The notes below the pieces were generated by a model. It ran no database searches. It worked only from the letters and a program-made list of their open reading frames with translations, and was not told the origin of the DNA. From Corynebacterium pseudogenitalium (GTDB lineage: Bacteria; Actinomycetota; Actinomycetes; Mycobacteriales; Mycobacteriaceae), in contig NZ_CP072934.1 of the NCBI RefSeq assembly GCF_024453815.1, positions 248,001-312,000 on the forward strand: a DNA stretch of 64,000 nt, given 5' to 3'. The position numbers were made by a program, and so were the translations under genes. Positions 29,226 to 38,596 of the stretch are shown in pieces; within the stretch, counting starts at the first letter, position 1, and every line of letters starts with the position of its first letter.

Positions 29226-29992
29226 TGTCTGAGGACAAGCAGCTGACGGTTGCGGAGCTCCTCGCCCGGGCGCAGAAAACCAACCCGGACGTGGGTAAGC
29301 GTCCCCGCCGACGCCGCAGCTTGGAGGAAGGCGGCGTCTCGGTCGCGGAGCTGACCGGCTCCTTCAAGGCTGTCGACGCCCGCCCGGCCGAAGCGAAGCA
29401 CTCCAGCGTGCCACTCGACGCACCAGCCGAACCAACACCAGCGAAGCCTGCTGCTGAAAAGGCAGAGCCCGCAGCTGCAAAGCCTGTTGCAAAGCCTGCG
29501 GTTCCGGCTGAAAAGCCGGTTGACCCGCCCGTCGCGAAGGCCGCGCAGGACAGCCCTTCCGAGGACGAAACGACGCAGATCCGCGTCGTGGAGGACACCA
29601 ACGAGCCAGTGCAGCGCACCAAGCCTGAGGTGGCTGAGAAGCCCGCCGAGGAAGACGCGCTCGACCTCTTCGACGACGAGCATGCTGAGGATGTGGACGT
29701 CGAAAAGACTGAAGCCGCCGAGGTCGCCGAAATCGATGATGACGGCGCCGTCAACCCCATCATGCTGGTGCTCTTCGTGTTCATCGGCGTGGTTCTGGGC
29801 GTGCTCGGGTTCATGCTGTTCAGCTGGATCTGGGCGAACCTGGCAACCGCACTCGCAGCCATCCTGGGCGCCGCCGCTGTTGCGGGCGTCGTCTTCGGTG
29901 TGCGCGCGATGCACACTGGCCGCGATGGTCTGACCATGACGCTCGCGGGCGTTGCCGCCCTGGTCATGGCGTTCGGCCCGGCCCTGCTCTAA
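29225..29992 (+). CDS. Pro/Ala/Glu-rich protein with C-terminal membrane segments (Rv0497 position)
   Basis: The ATG overlaps the ppx stop (TGATG). The 255-residue product has an acidic, Pro/Ala/Lys-rich cytoplasmic part of about 175 residues (with repeated AEKP/AKP units), then two or three membrane helices at the C-terminus. Order ppx-membrane protein-proC parallels Rv0496-Rv0497. Its role is unknown. Confidence 0.82.
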   Translation: MSEDKQLTVAELLARAQKTNPDVGKRPRRRRSLEEGGVSVAELTGSFKAVDARPAEAKHSSVPLDAPAEPTPAKPAAEKAEPAAAKPVAKPAVPAEKPVDPPVAKAAQDSPSEDETTQIRVVEDTNEPVQRTKPEVAEKPAEEDALDLFDDEHAEDVDVEKTEAAEVAEIDDDGAVNPIMLVLFVFIGVVLGVLGFMLFSWIWANLATALAAILGAAAVAGVVFGVRAMHTGRDGLTMTLAGVAALVMAFGPALL

Positions 29993-30037
29993 GGGCGTTT
30001 TCCACCACAGTGCCCCCGTGGCGCTAGTGTGTGGTGC

Positions 30038-30841
30038 ATGGAAAAAATCGCAATCATTGGCGTTGGCAATATTGGCGAGGCCCTGCTGCAGGGGCTGATC
30101 GCCTCCCAGGTCGAACCGCACCACATCATTGCCACCTGCCGCTCCGAGGAGCGCGTGGCGGCGCTCGCCGAGCGCTACGCCATCCAGGCCACGACGGACA
30201 ACGTCGAGGCCGCCGCCGACGCCGACGTTGTCTTCCTGTGCGTCAAACCCAACCAGATCATTGACGTGATCGGGGAGATCGCGGAGACTGTCGCGAGCAA
30301 TTCGGTGCCCACCGTGCTCGTCTCGATGGCCGCCGGCGTCGACATCGCCGACATGGAAGAGGCAATCTCGTCCGCGGGCACTCCGATCATGCGCGTGATG
30401 CCCAACACCCCGATGCTCGTGGGCAAGGGCGTGCTCGCCGTCTCCGCCGGCCGCTATGTGGAAGACGAGCAGCGGGAGGCCGTCGAAAAGCTGTTGACGT
30501 CCGCGGGCCGCGTCGTCGCCGTCCCCGAAAAGGCAATGCACGCCGTCACCGCGCTCTCGGGTTCGGGGCCCGCCTACTACTTCCTGCTCACCGAAGCACT
30601 TATCGACGCCGGCGTTGCCCTCGGACTGCCCCGGGACCTCGCCACGGAACTGGCCACCCAAACCTGCGCCGGCGCCGGAGCGCTCCTGGACCAGCACCCC
30701 GACCCGGTTGGCCTGCGCGCTGCCGTCTCCTCACCGGGCGGCACCACTGTTGCCGCGATCCGTGAACTCGAGGAGTCCGGCCTACGCGCAGCGATCTACC
30801 GCGCCACCGACGCCTGCGCGACGCGCTCCGAGGAATACTGA
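30038..30841 (+). CDS. proC: pyrroline-5-carboxylate reductase
   Basis: From the ATG at 30038 the enzyme is 267 residues with the NADP loop IGVGNIGEA, MPNTPMLVGKG, the central ALSGSGPAYYF motif and SSPGGTTVAAI near the end. It makes the last step of proline synthesis. TAGTGT seven bases upstream supports the start, three codons into the longest frame. Confidence 0.95.
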   Translation: MEKIAIIGVGNIGEALLQGLIASQVEPHHIIATCRSEERVAALAERYAIQATTDNVEAAADADVVFLCVKPNQIIDVIGEIAETVASNSVPTVLVSMAAGVDIADMEEAISSAGTPIMRVMPNTPMLVGKGVLAVSAGRYVEDEQREAVEKLLTSAGRVVAVPEKAMHAVTALSGSGPAYYFLLTEALIDAGVALGLPRDLATELATQTCAGAGALLDQHPDPVGLRAAVSSPGGTTVAAIRELEESGLRAAIYRATDACATRSEEY

Positions 30842-31032
30842 GCCTTTTGAGCCACAGCAGTCACCGCTTTCACACCAGATACGGGGTGTTTCTCCAGGCA
30901 CTTTGAAAAATTATCGGCACATGAGTCGCATTAGGCCCAGTGTTCACGATAAGGTTGTTTGAAGCACGTGCGTGTTTCGTCCTGCAGGAGGGGAAGCCTG
31001 CAGCGCGACCGTGCTGAAGGGTTTATGAATTA
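30842..31032. other. gap with structured leader before the excisionase-like gene
   Basis: No gene is seen. CTGCAGG and CCTGCAG form a 7-base stem around eight bases near 30980-31005, within the probable 5' leader of the next gene. A possible -10 (TAAGGT) lies near 30950. Confidence 0.4.
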
Positions 31033-31224
31033 ATGGCAAATGAAGATAAAGGCAAGTTCTTAACCGTCGCTGAAGTCGCCGAAATTATGCGCGTCTCCAA
31101 GATGACGGTCTACCGCTTGTTGCACTCGGGTGAGCTGCCGGCAGTACGCGTCGGCCGCTCCTTCCGTGTCAACGAAACGGCGGTCAGTGAGTACCTTGAA
31201 TCCTCCGTGTACGACGTCGGATAA
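31033..31224 (+). CDS. excisionase-family (BldC/Rv0500A-like) DNA-binding protein
   Basis: The 63-residue protein is a single MerR-like winged helix: LTVAEVAEIMRVSKMTVYRLL, then a wing (GELPAVRVGRSFRV) and VSEYL. Actinobacterial relatives (BldC, Rv0500A) are chromosomal regulators, not phage excisionases. It is followed by the bS22 gene as in mycobacteria (Rv0500A-Rv0500B). Confidence 0.9.
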   Translation: MANEDKGKFLTVAEVAEIMRVSKMTVYRLLHSGELPAVRVGRSFRVNETAVSEYLESSVYDVG

Positions 31225-31351
31225 ATAGCACTCACCTTGCCCGAACCTTTTTGAGTGCCAAACACCTTGGTTGTATGCTTACACCCATTGCGTACACCAC
31301 GAGTGAATGCTGGCACGTCAAGAACGTACTACGAAGAAACGAGGAAACCTT

Positions 31352-31453
31352 ATGGGTTCAGTGATTAAGAAGCGCCGCAAGCGTATGTCCAAGAAGAAGC
31401 ACCGCAAGATGCTTCGCCGCACGCGTGTTCAGCGTCGTAAGCTTGGCAAGTAA
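31352..31453 (+). CDS. small ribosomal protein bS22 (AURKAIP1/COX24 domain)
   Basis: The 33-residue, extremely basic peptide begins [19 protein letters not shown] and ends RRKLGK. It matches the small actinobacterial protein found on the 30S subunit, equivalent to Rv0500B. GAGGAAA provides a ribosome-binding site and a strong terminator follows. Confidence 0.93.
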   Translation: MGSVIKKRRKRMSKKKHRKMLRRTRVQRRKLGK

Positions 31454-31463
31454 GCTTTTGCAG

Positions 31464-31497
31464 CGCCCGCACCACATGGTTGGAGCGGGCGTTTTTT
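31464..31497 (+). terminator. Rho-independent terminator after bS22
   Basis: CGCCCGC (31464-31470) pairs with GCGGGCG (31485-31491), followed by six T. Confidence 0.85.
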
Positions 31498-31582
31498 CAT
31501 GCGTGTGGCTCGCGCTCCATACCGGTGAGCGAGCGAATTAGCCTGGGGAAATGCGGTTGTGGGCGTGGCTAAAACCCAAATG

Positions 31583-31651
31583 GTAGTAACAGGATTGTAG
31601 TAATCCCCGTTTTGGCCCCCTTTTCGAGGATTACTACATTCCTGTTACTAC
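31583..31651. repeat. long near-perfect intergenic hairpin
   Basis: Two 24-base arms (31583-31606 and 31628-31651) match with one mismatch around a 21-base spacer; the left arm begins GTAGTAACAGG and ends TAGTAATCC. It lies in the 392-base gap between bS22 and bioB, which has no gene. Confidence 0.8.
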
Positions 31652-31702
31652 ACTTTGCAGGTCAGGCGGGTGTTCGGGCGGGTGGAGTACCCCGAAATTG
31701 CG

Positions 31703-31739
31703 AAAAGTTCCTCGGATTTCTGTGATCGCGGGAACTTTT
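31703..31739. repeat. inverted repeat upstream of bioB
   Basis: AAAAGTTCC (31703-31711) faces GGAACTTTT (31731-31739), perfect 9-base arms. It may be a terminator or operator. Confidence 0.5.
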
Positions 31740-31771
31740 TGATGTGGGTGGAGGTTGGGGCACGAAACACC

Positions 31772-31784
31772 TGAACGGTGTTCA
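31772..31784. promoter_or_regulatory. BioQ-like operator of bioB
   Basis: TGAAC-GGT-GTTCA is a perfect palindrome of the TGAAC-N3 type recognised by corynebacterial BioQ. It lies directly upstream of a probable -10 box (TACACT, 31794-31799), where binding would block transcription. Confidence 0.7.
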
Positions 31785-31845
31785 ATTGCGGTCTACACTG
31801 ATGCGTACTTACAACACGTCCCCGCACTGAACGGAGCGCATTACC

Positions 31846-32910
31846 ATGACCGACATCCTCGATATCGCACGCGAAAAAGCCCTTGAGCGCGGCGAAGGCC
31901 TGAACAAGGAAGAGCTCGTGCAGATCCTCACCATCGAGGACGAGCGCCTGCCGGAACTGCTCGACCTTGCCCATCAGGTTCGCATCAAGCACTGTGGCGT
32001 CGACGTCTCCCTGGAGGGCATCATCTCCTTAAAGACCGGCGGCTGCCCCGAGGACTGCCACTTCTGCTCCCAGTCCGGACTGTTCGAGTCCCCGGTCCGT
32101 GCCGTCACCCTGAATATCGACGAGCTCGTGGAGGCCGCGAAGCAGTCCGAGAAAATGGGCGCCTCCGAGTTTTGTATTGTCGCCGCCGTGAAAGGCCCGA
32201 CGCAGGACCTGCTGGACCAGGTCGCGGCGGCGGTGACTGCCATTCGGGAGGAGGTGGACATCTCTATTTCTGCCTCGCTTGGCATTCTGACCCGTGAACA
32301 GGCGCGCCAACTCGCGCAGATGGGCGTGTCCCGCTATAACCACAACTTCGAAACCGCCGAATCCTTCTTCCCGAACGTGGTCACCACCCACACCTGGCAG
32401 GAGCGCAAAGACACTCTCGAGCACGTGCTCGCTGAGGGGATGGAGACCTGCTGTGGCGGGATCATTGGTCTGGGGGAGACGATCGAGCAGCGTGCCGAAT
32501 TCGCCACGCAGCTTGCCGAGATCCAGCCTCACGAGGTGCCGATGAACTTCCTCGACCCACGTCCCGGCACCCCGTTCGCCGACCGGCCACTCGTCCCGCA
32601 GGGGGAGGCGCTTCGTGCCGTTGCGGCGTTCCGCCTGGCCATGCCCACAACCCAGCTCCGTTTTGCCGGTGGCACGGAGCTCGCGCTTGGCGACGACGGC
32701 ACCGAAGTCGGCCTGATGGGCGGCGCGAACGCCATCATCGGCGGTAATTACCTGACCACGTTTGGCCGTCCGATAGAGAAGGACCGCGACGCCGTGGACC
32801 GCGTCCTCGACGGGAGCTCCCGGCCGCGCATCAACCTGGGTATTACACCCGTCGGCCAGAAGGTGAACTCCGGCCACGGCATCCTCTACGACACGATCAA
32901 GTCACTCTGA
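31846..32910 (+). CDS. bioB: biotin synthase
   Basis: The 354-residue radical SAM enzyme has the cluster cysteines in CPEDCHFC (Cys67, 71, 74), [11 protein letters not shown], and YNHNFET. It inserts sulfur into dethiobiotin. GGAG lies before the ATG and a BioQ-like operator precedes the promoter. The stop overlaps the start of the next small gene (TGATG), linking their translation. Confidence 0.96.
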   Translation: MTDILDIAREKALERGEGLNKEELVQILTIEDERLPELLDLAHQVRIKHCGVDVSLEGIISLKTGGCPEDCHFCSQSGLFESPVRAVTLNIDELVEAAKQSEKMGASEFCIVAAVKGPTQDLLDQVAAAVTAIREEVDISISASLGILTREQARQLAQMGVSRYNHNFETAESFFPNVVTTHTWQERKDTLEHVLAEGMETCCGGIIGLGETIEQRAEFATQLAEIQPHEVPMNFLDPRPGTPFADRPLVPQGEALRAVAAFRLAMPTTQLRFAGGTELALGDDGTEVGLMGGANAIIGGNYLTTFGRPIEKDRDAVDRVLDGSSRPRINLGITPVGQKVNSGHGILYDTIKSL

Positions 32911-33113
32911 TGCGCATTCCAGACAACACCGATCTTGCCGACGCCATCCTCTCTGGCGACATCGCCTGGCCCCTCGACCCGGCCCGCCCCTACGACGCGC
33001 CACGTATCTGCCCGCTGTGTCAGCGGCGGATGGTGGTGAAGATTTCGCCGATGGCGTGGTCGGCGGCATGCTCCCGCCACGGATTGCTGCGTTCGGAGTG
33101 GCTTGAGCGGTGA
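32910..33113 (+). CDS. biotin synthase auxiliary protein, BsaP-like
   Basis: The 67-residue protein overlaps the bioB stop by one base and carries CPLC and a third cysteine in AACSRHG, with a conserved PYDAPRICPLCQRRM block. Actinobacteria pair bioB with a small iron-sulfur protein (Rv1590/BsaP) needed for biotin synthase activity. Position, size and cysteines fit; assignment is by context and pattern. Confidence 0.78.
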   Translation: MRIPDNTDLADAILSGDIAWPLDPARPYDAPRICPLCQRRMVVKISPMAWSAACSRHGLLRSEWLER

Positions 33114-33129
33114 TGCCCGCACCAAAAAA

Positions 33130-34152
33130 CTACCGTCGACGCAGCGCCACCACGCCAGCCGCGACACCGGCAGCGAGCGCGCCGCCCGCCAGAGCGCCGA
33201 GGGCCGGGAGCATGTACCGGCGTAGGGAGCGGTAGTCCTCGATGGTCCAGCCTTGGCCTGTCGCGTAGCGGCGAAGTGCGCGGTCCGGGTTGATGGCGAC
33301 GGGGTTGCCGACCATGGAGAGCATCGGCAGGTCGTTGATGCTGTCGGAGTAGGCGGTGCACTTTGCCAGGTCGAGCTTCTGGATGGCAGCCAGTGCGGCG
33401 ACGGCGTGTTGCTTGCCGGGGCCGTGGAGGATGTCGCCGACGAGGCGGCCGGTGAACTTGCCGTCTTCCTCTTCGGCGACGGTGCCGAGGGCACCGGTGA
33501 AGCCGAGGCGTTCCGCGAGCGCCTGGCCGATTTGGACCGGGGTGGCGGAGACCAGCCAGACTTGTTGGCCTTGGGCGATGTGGCGGGACGCGGCGTCGAT
33601 AGTTGATTGGTAGGTCTTGTCGAGCATTTGGCGGTCGACGATTTCGGCGCAGAGCTCTTTGAGCTGCTCGACGTTCTTGCCTTTGACTACTTGGAGGGCC
33701 TGCTCGCGGCCTTTGGCGATGTCTTTGGCGCTTTCGGAGCCGGAGACGCGGTAGCGGATTTGCTTGGTCAGGGCGGGCAGGAGCTCGCGAAGGGTGATGA
33801 AGCGCTGCTTGGCCAAGCCTTTGGCCAGCAGGATGAGCGAGGAGCCCTGGATGAGGGTGTTGTCGATGTCGAAGAACGCGGCCGCCTCGGTGTCTTGGGG
33901 GACGTCGGGGTCGGGCTGGGTGATTTTCTCCCGGCCGGCGGTTTTGAAGGCGCCGCCGACGGAGTCGACGCCGGTGGCGAATTCTTCGATGCTGATGCCG
34001 AAGGTTTCTTCGATGGCGGCGGCTGCGGCGGCGTTACCGGCGGTGCGTTGGGATTCGGCGTCGAGAGGTGGGAGGGCAACTTCTTCGAGGAAGCGGCGAA
34101 GGTTGCCTTGGGTGAGTGACCATTGGGCCAGGAGTTCTTTGTGGTCGGACAT
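33130..34152 (-). CDS. HAD-IB family phosphatase-like protein (SerB1/Rv0505c type)
   Basis: The 340-residue product has a helical N-terminus of about 85 residues, the HAD motif FFDIDNTLIQGSS with Asp95 and Asp97, SATPVQIGQALA and YSDSINDLPML, then a C-terminal membrane segment. Substrate is unproven; Rv0505c relatives are annotated as phosphoserine phosphatases or lipid phosphatases. The ATG at 34152 is preferred over a GTG six codons upstream. Confidence 0.85.
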   Translation of the reverse strand: MSDHKELLAQWSLTQGNLRRFLEEVALPPLDAESQRTAGNAAAAAAIEETFGISIEEFATGVDSVGGAFKTAGREKITQPDPDVPQDTEAAAFFDIDNTLIQGSSLILLAKGLAKQRFITLRELLPALTKQIRYRVSGSESAKDIAKGREQALQVVKGKNVEQLKELCAEIVDRQMLDKTYQSTIDAASRHIAQGQQVWLVSATPVQIGQALAERLGFTGALGTVAEEEDGKFTGRLVGDILHGPGKQHAVAALAAIQKLDLAKCTAYSDSINDLPMLSMVGNPVAINPDRALRRYATGQGWTIEDYRSLRRYMLPALGALAGGALAAGVAAGVVALRRR

Positions 34153-34218
34153 TGCCAGCGAGCCTTTCACCGTGTGGCAGACGTGATAGCTTGTATCGTA
34201 AACAAGATTGGCGGAGAG

Positions 34219-34455
34219 ATGAAACAGGTTGAACTGATGGTGCGCGCGACCTGCGGGTCGTGCGAGCGGGTGGCTGCGCAGATCGCCCCGGTGGTCGAGC
34301 AGTGCGGCGCGCAGCTCACGCTTGTTGATGTCGACGCCTCTCCGTCGCTCAACGCCGAGTTCGGGGATCGCGTCCCGGTTGTGGTGATTGATGGGGACGA
34401 GTTCGCGTGTTGGGAAGTGGATAACGCGGACCTGGCCGAGGCGCTGTCAGAGTGA
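34219..34455 (+). CDS. glutaredoxin-like thioredoxin-fold protein
   Basis: The 78-residue protein has the redox pair CGSC (Cys12, Cys15) and a cis-proline motif RVPVVVIDGDEF, typical of the glutaredoxin/DUF836 fold. It lies 44 bases before hemA, as Rv0508 does in mycobacteria. It may protect a thiol in tetrapyrrole synthesis, but that is inference from position. Confidence 0.85.
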   Translation: MKQVELMVRATCGSCERVAAQIAPVVEQCGAQLTLVDVDASPSLNAEFGDRVPVVVIDGDEFACWEVDNADLAEALSE

Positions 34456-34499
34456 CGCGCTATCCTTTGGTTTGATTCACGGCTGACTGGAGGGATTGA

Positions 34500-35825
34500 G
34501 TGAGTGTTCTCGTTGTAGGGATGTCGCACCGCTCGGCGCCCGTTGCGTTGTTGGAACGCTTGAGTATGGATGATGCGGTGCAGCATTCGGCGGCGTCGGC
34601 GCTGGTGGAGCGCCCGTCGTTGTCTGAGGCGATGATCATTTCGACGTGTAACCGGCTGGAGGTGTACACGGTTGCCAACGCGTTCCATGCGGGTGTGCAG
34701 GATGTGTTGGCGGTCCTGGCGGAGGTCTCCGGGGTGAGTGAGGCGGAGCTGCGCGGCTACCTGTACGTGCGGTATTCGGACGCGGCTGCGGAGCACTTGT
34801 TGACGGTCGCCTCCGGCCTGGATTCCATGGTGGTGGGGGAGCAGCAGATCATCGGGCAGGTGCGTACCGCGTATACGCACGCGGCGGAGCAGGGCACGGT
34901 GGGCCCGGCGTTGCATTCGCTGGCGCAGTCGGCGTTGCATACGGGCAAGCGTGTGCACACGGAGACGTCGATTGATGATGCCGGCGGCTCGATGGTGACC
35001 TTCGCGCTGGATACGGCGATGGAGACGATGGGGGTGGACACGCTGGAGGGCCAGACTGCGCTGGTGTTGGGGGCTGGTGCAATGAGCTCGTTGGCGGCGA
35101 CGCATTTGGGCAAGAGGGGCGTCGATAAGTTGATTATTGCGAACCGCACTCGCTCGCGCGCGGAGCGGTTGGCGGAGCATGCCCGGGAGGCCGGGGTGGC
35201 TGCGGAGGTCGTGGACTTTAATGCGCGCGCGGGGGCGTTGGGGCGTGTGGATATTACGGTGTCGGCGACGGCGTCAGATGGGTTCACCATTTCGGGCGAG
35301 GACATCTCGGGGCCGACGATGCTGATTGACTTGTCGCTGCCGCGCGATATTGACAATTCGGTACTGGAGCACGAGGGCGTGCACTTGATCAACATCGAGT
35401 ACCTGCACGAGCAGCTGCACAACGCGGACTCGGAGGACTCGAAGGCGCTGCAGGCCGCGGAGGCGATCGTGGCCGAGGAGGTGCAGGCGTTTAGCTCCGA
35501 GCAGCGGGTGCGCGAGGTGGCGCCGGCGGTGGCGCAGCTGCGCCGGATTGGCGCGGAGATCTCGGAGGAGGAGCTGGCGCGGCTGCGCAAGCGTCTTCCT
35601 GACCTGGGTGAAGAGGACTTCCAGCAGGTGGCGCGGTCGGTGAAGCGTGTGGTGGATAAGCTGCTGCATAAGCCGACGGTGAAGATTAAGGAGCTGGCGG
35701 CGAGCTCGGACTCGATTAGCCTGGAGACCGCCGTTGAGGAACTGTTTGGGGTGCGCCCCGTGTCGGCTGCTACTGATATGGACCGGTTGCCGAGTCCCGA
35801 CGAGTTGAAGTTGAAGGAGTCGTAA
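34500..35825 (+). CDS. hemA: glutamyl-tRNA reductase
   Basis: A GTG behind GGAGGG starts a 441-residue enzyme with [12 protein letters not shown], the active cysteine in STCNRLEVY (Cys50), [13 protein letters not shown] for NADPH, and a C-terminal dimerisation helix. It reduces glutamyl-tRNA to glutamate-1-semialdehyde, the entry of the C5 heme pathway. It starts the hemA-C-D-B run. Confidence 0.96.
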   Translation: MSVLVVGMSHRSAPVALLERLSMDDAVQHSAASALVERPSLSEAMIISTCNRLEVYTVANAFHAGVQDVLAVLAEVSGVSEAELRGYLYVRYSDAAAEHLLTVASGLDSMVVGEQQIIGQVRTAYTHAAEQGTVGPALHSLAQSALHTGKRVHTETSIDDAGGSMVTFALDTAMETMGVDTLEGQTALVLGAGAMSSLAATHLGKRGVDKLIIANRTRSRAERLAEHAREAGVAAEVVDFNARAGALGRVDITVSATASDGFTISGEDISGPTMLIDLSLPRDIDNSVLEHEGVHLINIEYLHEQLHNADSEDSKALQAAEAIVAEEVQAFSSEQRVREVAPAVAQLRRIGAEISEEELARLRKRLPDLGEEDFQQVARSVKRVVDKLLHKPTVKIKELAASSDSISLETAVEELFGVRPVSAATDMDRLPSPDELKLKES

Positions 35826-35830
35826 TTTAC

Positions 35831-36712
35831 ATGCTGAAAATTGGTACGCGGGGTTCGCACTTGGCCACGACGCAGGCGGGTCACATGCGTGACGCCCTGA
35901 TCGCGCACGGTTACCCGTCTGAGCTGCACATTGTGAAAACCGCCGGGGATGTTTCCCACGCGCCGGTGGAACGCATCGGCGTCGGCGTGTTTACGTCTGC
36001 GCTTCGCGACGCCCTCTTCGACGGCGAGGTGGACGTTGCCGTGCACTCCTTCAAGGACTTGCCGACGGCCCCAGAGCCCCGCACCTACCTGATCGTTCCG
36101 GAGCGCGAAGACCACCGCGAGGCACTCATCGCCCGCGACGGCCTGACGCTGGACACGCTGCCGAAGGGCGCGAAGGTGGGCACCTCGGCGCCGCGCCGTG
36201 TTTCCCAGCTGCGCGCGCTGCGTCCTGACCTGGAGATCCTCCCGCTGCGAGGCAACATTGAGACGCGCATGGGCCGGGTGGAAAGCGGCGAGATGGACGC
36301 GATTGTCCTGGCGTATGCGGGCTTGGTCCGTGGTGGGTTCGCGGACCGCGCCACCCAAGTCTTCGATGCTGAGGTGTTCATGCCCGCCCCGGCGCAGGGT
36401 GCGCTGGCGGTGGAGTGCCGCGTCGACGACACCGCGCTGCGTGAGGGCCTGGACAAGCTGTTGGACGCAGATTCTTTTGCGTGCGCGGCGGCGGAGCGTC
36501 AGGTGCTGGCGACTTTGGAGGCAGGCTGCACGGCCCCGGTTGCGGCGCACGCGACCATCGCTGACGGCACCATTACCTTGCGGGCGGGGGTATTCGCCCT
36601 GGATGGCTCCAAACAGCTGATTGAGGAGGCTTCAGGTAAGGACGCCCGTGAGCTGGGAACACAGCTTGCGCAGACGCTGATTGGCCGCGGGGCGGCAGAA
36701 ATTATGCAGTAA
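35831..36712 (+). CDS. hemC: porphobilinogen deaminase (hydroxymethylbilane synthase)
   Basis: The 293-residue enzyme has [38 protein letters not shown] and the dipyrromethane-binding cysteine in [10 protein letters not shown] near residue 233. It links four porphobilinogens. Six bases separate it from hemA. Confidence 0.96.
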   Translation: MLKIGTRGSHLATTQAGHMRDALIAHGYPSELHIVKTAGDVSHAPVERIGVGVFTSALRDALFDGEVDVAVHSFKDLPTAPEPRTYLIVPEREDHREALIARDGLTLDTLPKGAKVGTSAPRRVSQLRALRPDLEILPLRGNIETRMGRVESGEMDAIVLAYAGLVRGGFADRATQVFDAEVFMPAPAQGALAVECRVDDTALREGLDKLLDADSFACAAAERQVLATLEAGCTAPVAAHATIADGTITLRAGVFALDGSKQLIEEASGKDARELGTQLAQTLIGRGAAEIMQ

Positions 36713-36723
36713 GTTTTCAGACT

Positions 36724-36747
36724 GGTTTTGAAACAGGTTTTGAAACA
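36724..36747 (+). repeat. 12-bp tandem duplication upstream of hemD
   Basis: GGTTTTGAAACA occurs twice in direct succession in the 163-base hemC-hemD gap, upstream of a possible -10 (TATACA, 36850-36855). Confidence 0.5.
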
Positions 36748-36875
36748 CGGCGTATGCAAATTAAGGTGTAACTACCATACGTCCAATCGTCTCGGTGTAT
36801 AGGGGTCCCTTTGGGGCTCGCTGTACGCCGGGACACTTCTTTACGCCTTATACAAGACCAGAAAAGACCATTTTG

Positions 36876-38588
36876 ATGACACTGCCCTCAATCACGCCCC
36901 AGCCGGGGAAGGTGATCTTCGTCGGTGCCGGACCTGGCAATCCCGATTTGCTGACGATTCGCGCTCGCCAGGTGATGGAACGCAATTCTATCGCGTTGGT
37001 GGAACCGGATGTTCTTGAGGGTGTCCGAAACGTTCTTGCCGCAGCGTGCGCGGTGCCGCAGGAGAAGATCGACGCTGCTGAGGCGCAGTACGAGGCGATG
37101 TGTGCGGAGGCGAAGGCCTCGGGGGCGCGGCGCCGCCCGCCGAAGCCTGCGGACCCGACCGCGGCTGAGGTTGAAGAGGTGCCGCTTGGCACGGACGATA
37201 TTGTTGCGCGGTTGCGCTCGGCGCTGCAGGCGGCGGCCGAGGTGATCCGCAAGGGGGATGACGGTGACGGGGATGTGATCCGTCTGGTCAGCGGGAACCC
37301 GCTGACGCGCGATGCGGTGCGGGAGGAGATCGCCGCGGTGGCGGCCGCCGGCCTGGAGTTCCAGATTGTGCCGGGGATGTCGCTGCCGTCGACGGTGCCG
37401 TCCTTTGCGGGTATCGCGCTTGGTTCAACGTATACGGAAGCAGATCTGGCGAACGGGCCGGTGGACTGGGACCAGTTGTCGCAGGCGCCGCAGCCGTTGG
37501 TGTTGCAGGCGGTGCGCGAGCAGCTGCCGGAGATGGCGTTGCAGTTGATGCAGCGCGGGTTCCCGGGTGAGCTGGCGTGCAGCGTCACGGCCAACGGAAC
37601 GACGCGGCTGCAGCGCACGGTCGATGCGACCCTGGAGACCCTGGCAACCATGGACTCGGTGACGGCGGATCTGCCTGGTTCTTTGGTGGTGACGCTCGGT
37701 ACTGTGAATGATGATCGATCGAAGTTTTCGTGGTGGGAAAACCGTCCTTTGTACGGGTGGCGAGTGCTGGTGCCGCGTGCGAAGGAGCAGGCGGAGGCGA
37801 TGAGCAGCCGCCTGGCGTCGTACGGGGCGATCCCGCAGTCGGTGCCGACGATTTCTCTGGAGCCACCGCGCAACCCGGCGCAGATGGACCGCGCGATTAA
37901 GGGCATCGTGGAGGGCCGCTACCAGTGGGTGGTGTTCACCTCGACGAACGCTGTGCACGCGGTGTGGAAGAAGTTCGAGCAGCTTGGCTTGGACGCCCGC
38001 GCGTTCGCGGGTGTGCACCTGGCGGCGGTCGGCCGCAAGACGGCGGAGGCGCTGCGCGCGCTAGGGATGAGCCCGGAGCTGCTGCCGCACCGCACGAAAC
38101 AGAACGCCGCTGGCCTGGTGGAGGTGTTCCCCGAGTACGTCGAGGACATCGACCCGGTCTCGCGGGTGCTGCTGCCGCGGGCGGACATCGGAACGAACGT
38201 GCTGGTGGATGGCCTGATTGAGAAGGGCTGGGACGTCGAGGACGTCGTGGCGTACCGCACGGTGCGCGCGGCCCCGCCAGCTCCTGAAGTACGCGACATG
38301 ATCAAGACCGGCGGGTTTGACGCGGTCTGTTTCACGTCCGGCTCGACGGTGCGCAACCTGGTTGGCATCGCAGGCAAGCCGCACCAGCGCACGATCATCG
38401 CGTGCATCGGCCCAATGGCGGCTGAGGCAGCGCGCGAGCAGGGGCTGCGTGTCGACGTCGTACCAGAGGTTGCGGACGTGCCGTCGCTGGTGGACGCGCT
38501 TGCCGAGCACGTCGCCGCCCTGCGGGCAGCTGGGGAGCTGCCGCCGCCGCGGAAGAAGCGGAGGGCGCGTCGGAAACCGGCGTTATGA
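36876..38588 (+). CDS. hemD: uroporphyrinogen-III methyltransferase-like / uroporphyrinogen-III synthase fusion
   Basis: The ATG at 36876 gives 570 residues. The N-terminal 280 resemble siroheme-type methyltransferase (GKVIFVGAGPGNPDLLTIRA), but the usual GDPF segment reads SGNPLTRDAV and an insertion of about 50 residues is present, so activity is doubtful. From about residue 290 a HemD-type synthase follows (LYGWRVLVPRAKEQA, FTSTNAVHAVW, VCFTSGSTVRNL). The synthase closes the tetrapyrrole ring. This fusion is standard in actinobacteria. Confidence 0.92.
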   Translation: MTLPSITPQPGKVIFVGAGPGNPDLLTIRARQVMERNSIALVEPDVLEGVRNVLAAACAVPQEKIDAAEAQYEAMCAEAKASGARRRPPKPADPTAAEVEEVPLGTDDIVARLRSALQAAAEVIRKGDDGDGDVIRLVSGNPLTRDAVREEIAAVAAAGLEFQIVPGMSLPSTVPSFAGIALGSTYTEADLANGPVDWDQLSQAPQPLVLQAVREQLPEMALQLMQRGFPGELACSVTANGTTRLQRTVDATLETLATMDSVTADLPGSLVVTLGTVNDDRSKFSWWENRPLYGWRVLVPRAKEQAEAMSSRLASYGAIPQSVPTISLEPPRNPAQMDRAIKGIVEGRYQWVVFTSTNAVHAVWKKFEQLGLDARAFAGVHLAAVGRKTAEALRALGMSPELLPHRTKQNAAGLVEVFPEYVEDIDPVSRVLLPRADIGTNVLVDGLIEKGWDVEDVVAYRTVRAAPPAPEVRDMIKTGGFDAVCFTSGSTVRNLVGIAGKPHQRTIIACIGPMAAEAAREQGLRVDVVPEVADVPSLVDALAEHVAALRAAGELPPPRKKRRARRKPAL

Positions 38589-38589
38589 T
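38584..38589 (+). promoter_or_regulatory. -10 box for a leaderless hemB transcript
   Basis: TATGAT overlaps the hemD stop codon and lies seven bases before the hemB ATG, giving hemB a possible promoter of its own. Confidence 0.5.
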
Positions 38590-38596
38590 GTAGCAC

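Noticed and set aside
28820..30697. 625-codon minus-strand frame over ppx, the Pro-rich gene and proC
   Set aside because: All three plus-strand genes have family motifs and matching gene order; the antisense translation has none.
31033..31224. Phage excisionase marking an integrated element
   Set aside because: The protein is of the BldC/Rv0500A chromosomal type, in conserved order with bS22, and no integrase or attachment repeats are seen.
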